Below are positions 5,507 to 6,413 of a stretch of 6,413 nucleotides of DNA, in pieces (positions within the stretch are counted from its first letter, which is position 1; every line of letters begins with the position of its first letter). A program made the position numbers and the translations under genes. The notes under the pieces are model-generated. The model was not told where the DNA came from. It was given only the letters and a program-made list of their open reading frames with translations, and did not search any database. Source of the DNA: JAGOBX01 sp017999075 [NCBI: Candidatus Babelota bacterium] (GTDB taxonomy: Bacteria; JAGOBX01); NCBI GenBank assembly GCA_017999075.1, contig JAGOBX010000211.1:1-6413 (forward strand), in the 5' to 3' direction.

Positions 5507-6367
5507 TTATGAGAATAATAAATTGTTTATTTTTATTTTTAATTTGTTTATATGATTGAAATTTTTATTTTGAATATATGTATATGAAAATTTGTATTTG
5601 ATATTATTGTTTATTTTTATTATATTTTTTAATATTTTTTCCATTATCGAATCGTCATAATAACAATAAGTCAGATTCTGCAGTAAATTGATAATGCTTT
5701 CTTTTTGGGATGCTGGTTTTAATTCAGAGTTTATGCTGTTTTTTTGTTTAATGGAATAAAGTTTAACAGGATTTAGAAAAATTATACAATCGATTTTGTT
5801 AAATAAAAAAAATTTTTCAAAAAAAGGATGAGAACATATTTCGGTTTTGGTTCCTGAAGTTTTTAATAGTATAGTATCATTGGAAAGCAGATTTATATTA
5901 GAATCAGAATCGGCAAGCTTTGAACTTATCGTGGTTTTTCCGGCATTATTTTTTCCGCAAAATAATATAATTTTATTTTTATATTCAATTGCGGATGAAT
6001 GTAAACTTATACCATTAAGTTTTTTTTCAAGATATAATTGCAGCAGAAATCTTAACGCGGGTTTAACATAAAAAATCGGAGTATCGGTTTTAATGAAATT
6101 TAAATTGTAATTTGAAATTTCAGCAATTGACTTATTATTTTTGTTTTCGTCATTTATTAAATATTCTTCGCCATTTTGTTTTAATGCGGTTAGCTGTGGT
6201 CTTTTATGAATTTGCGAAGCGGTTTTTATATGTTTTAAATCAATGAATAATTCGTTTGTTACAGATCGTTTATTATCTTTATATAAATCAGGAAACAACT
6301 TATTTAAACATAAACCGCATTTTTGTGAAAAATATATTTTTTTATCAAAAAGCTTTATATAATCCAT
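5507..6367 (-). CDS. HPr-kinase/PEP-carboxykinase-like P-loop protein
   Basis: A 286-residue cytoplasmic protein with the core of the HPr-kinase-like (HprK/PEPCK-fold) families. ISLHSSAIEYKNKIILFCGKNNAGKTT (120-146) holds the His of the LHSSA element (His123) and a Walker A P-loop G-KNNA-GKTT (138-146). LLSNDTILL (160-168) is the second nucleotide-site motif; most relatives I recall have DD where this has Asn163-Asp164. CIIFLNP (194-200) fits a core strand. The roughly 95-residue N-terminal part is not recognised but carries CGLC (Cys17, Cys20), a possible metal or redox site. The C-terminal 50 residues are Asn/Ile/Lys-rich and low in complexity. The protein is close in length to bacterial HPr kinase, but no HPr, PTS or peptide-maturation gene is beside it, so its substrate is open: HPr, a small metabolite as in HprK-related kinases, or a peptide. 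ATG 6367 has no clear Shine-Dalgarno sequence. The whole gene is very AT-rich. Confidence 0.7.
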   Translation of the reverse strand: MDYIKLFDKKIYFSQKCGLCLNKLFPDLYKDNKRSVTNELFIDLKHIKTASQIHKRPQLTALKQNGEEYLINDENKNNKSIAEISNYNLNFIKTDTPIFYVKPALRFLLQLYLEKKLNGISLHSSAIEYKNKIILFCGKNNAGKTTISSKLADSDSNINLLSNDTILLKTSGTKTEICSHPFFEKFFLFNKIDCIIFLNPVKLYSIKQKNSINSELKPASQKESIINLLQNLTYCYYDDSIMEKILKNIIKINNNIKYKFSYTYIQNKNFNHINKLKIKINNLLFS

Positions 6368-6413
6368 TTTAAATTAAAAATTTTCCATATTTTGTTTTTA
6401 TATTATCATGTAT
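6368..6413. other. AT-rich region upstream of the kinase-like gene
   Basis: These 46 bases precede the leftward kinase-like gene and presumably hold part of its promoter. A GATAAT/TATAAA-like stretch reads leftward near 6394-6404, but any -35 element would lie at or beyond the window edge, so no promoter is called. Confidence 0.3.

Noticed and set aside
5847-6071. Rightward open frame of 74 codons opposite the kinase-like gene.
   Set aside because: It is the antisense of the P-loop region, without a ribosome site or known motif.
1-6413. CRISPR arrays, tRNA or rRNA genes, transposases and integron attC sites.
   Set aside because: No regularly spaced repeats, cloverleaf sequences or transposase motifs were seen. 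GTTAGCG near 5245 recalls an attC core, but the paired core boxes are absent.

Overview
The window is AT-rich bacterial DNA with five complete protein genes in two opposing blocks. A two-gene operon reads rightward (82-2257). Three genes read leftward: an archaeal-type radical SAM enzyme (2344-4077), a flagellin (4153-5031) and a HPr-kinase-like protein (5507-6367). Flagellin with a sigma-28-type promoter means a motile bacterium. A secreted YafK-like L,D-transpeptidase-fold protein points to a cell wall of the diderm (Gram-negative) type. The flagellin termini look most like spirochaete FlaB and related deep-branching diderm flagellins. I cannot name the phylum; a low-GC, probably uncultivated diderm fits best. 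Flagellin is visibly richer in G+C than its neighbours, as expected of a strongly expressed gene.

Left block: positions 3-47 probably hold the last codons of an upstream gene. A secreted DUF4139 protein then starts behind a clear GGAGG site and is followed 10 bases later by the YafK-like protein. Both have signal peptides, so the operon probably acts in the envelope. The two convergent blocks meet at a long imperfect inverted repeat (about 2247-2335).

Right block: the radical SAM protein has an N-terminal cobalamin-domain-like region, an unusual CX5CX2C cluster motif and a C-terminal helix-hairpin-helix, which matches COG1031, a family I know mainly from archaea. A strong intrinsic terminator (4084-4130) separates it from flagellin, and its start codon lies only a few bases past the U-tract, with no Shine-Dalgarno sequence.

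The most interesting part is the 475-base gap upstream of flagellin. It contains a good sigma-28 promoter (5402-5429, leftward), predicting an untranslated leader of roughly 360 nt. The leader folds by eye into several hairpins, including a compact three-way-junction-like element (5239-5314) whose strands can also pair in a mutually exclusive way. It also holds a near-perfect CsrA consensus hairpin (5117-5138), and a second GGA site is embedded in the flagellin Shine-Dalgarno sequence. The layout predicts flagellin control at two levels: sigma-28 transcription, then CsrA-type translational repression, possibly with a further RNA switch. I could not match the three-way element to a known riboswitch class.

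The right-hand gene is a stand-alone HPr-kinase/PEP-carboxykinase-like P-loop protein with an N-terminal CXXC. Its substrate cannot be told from this window.
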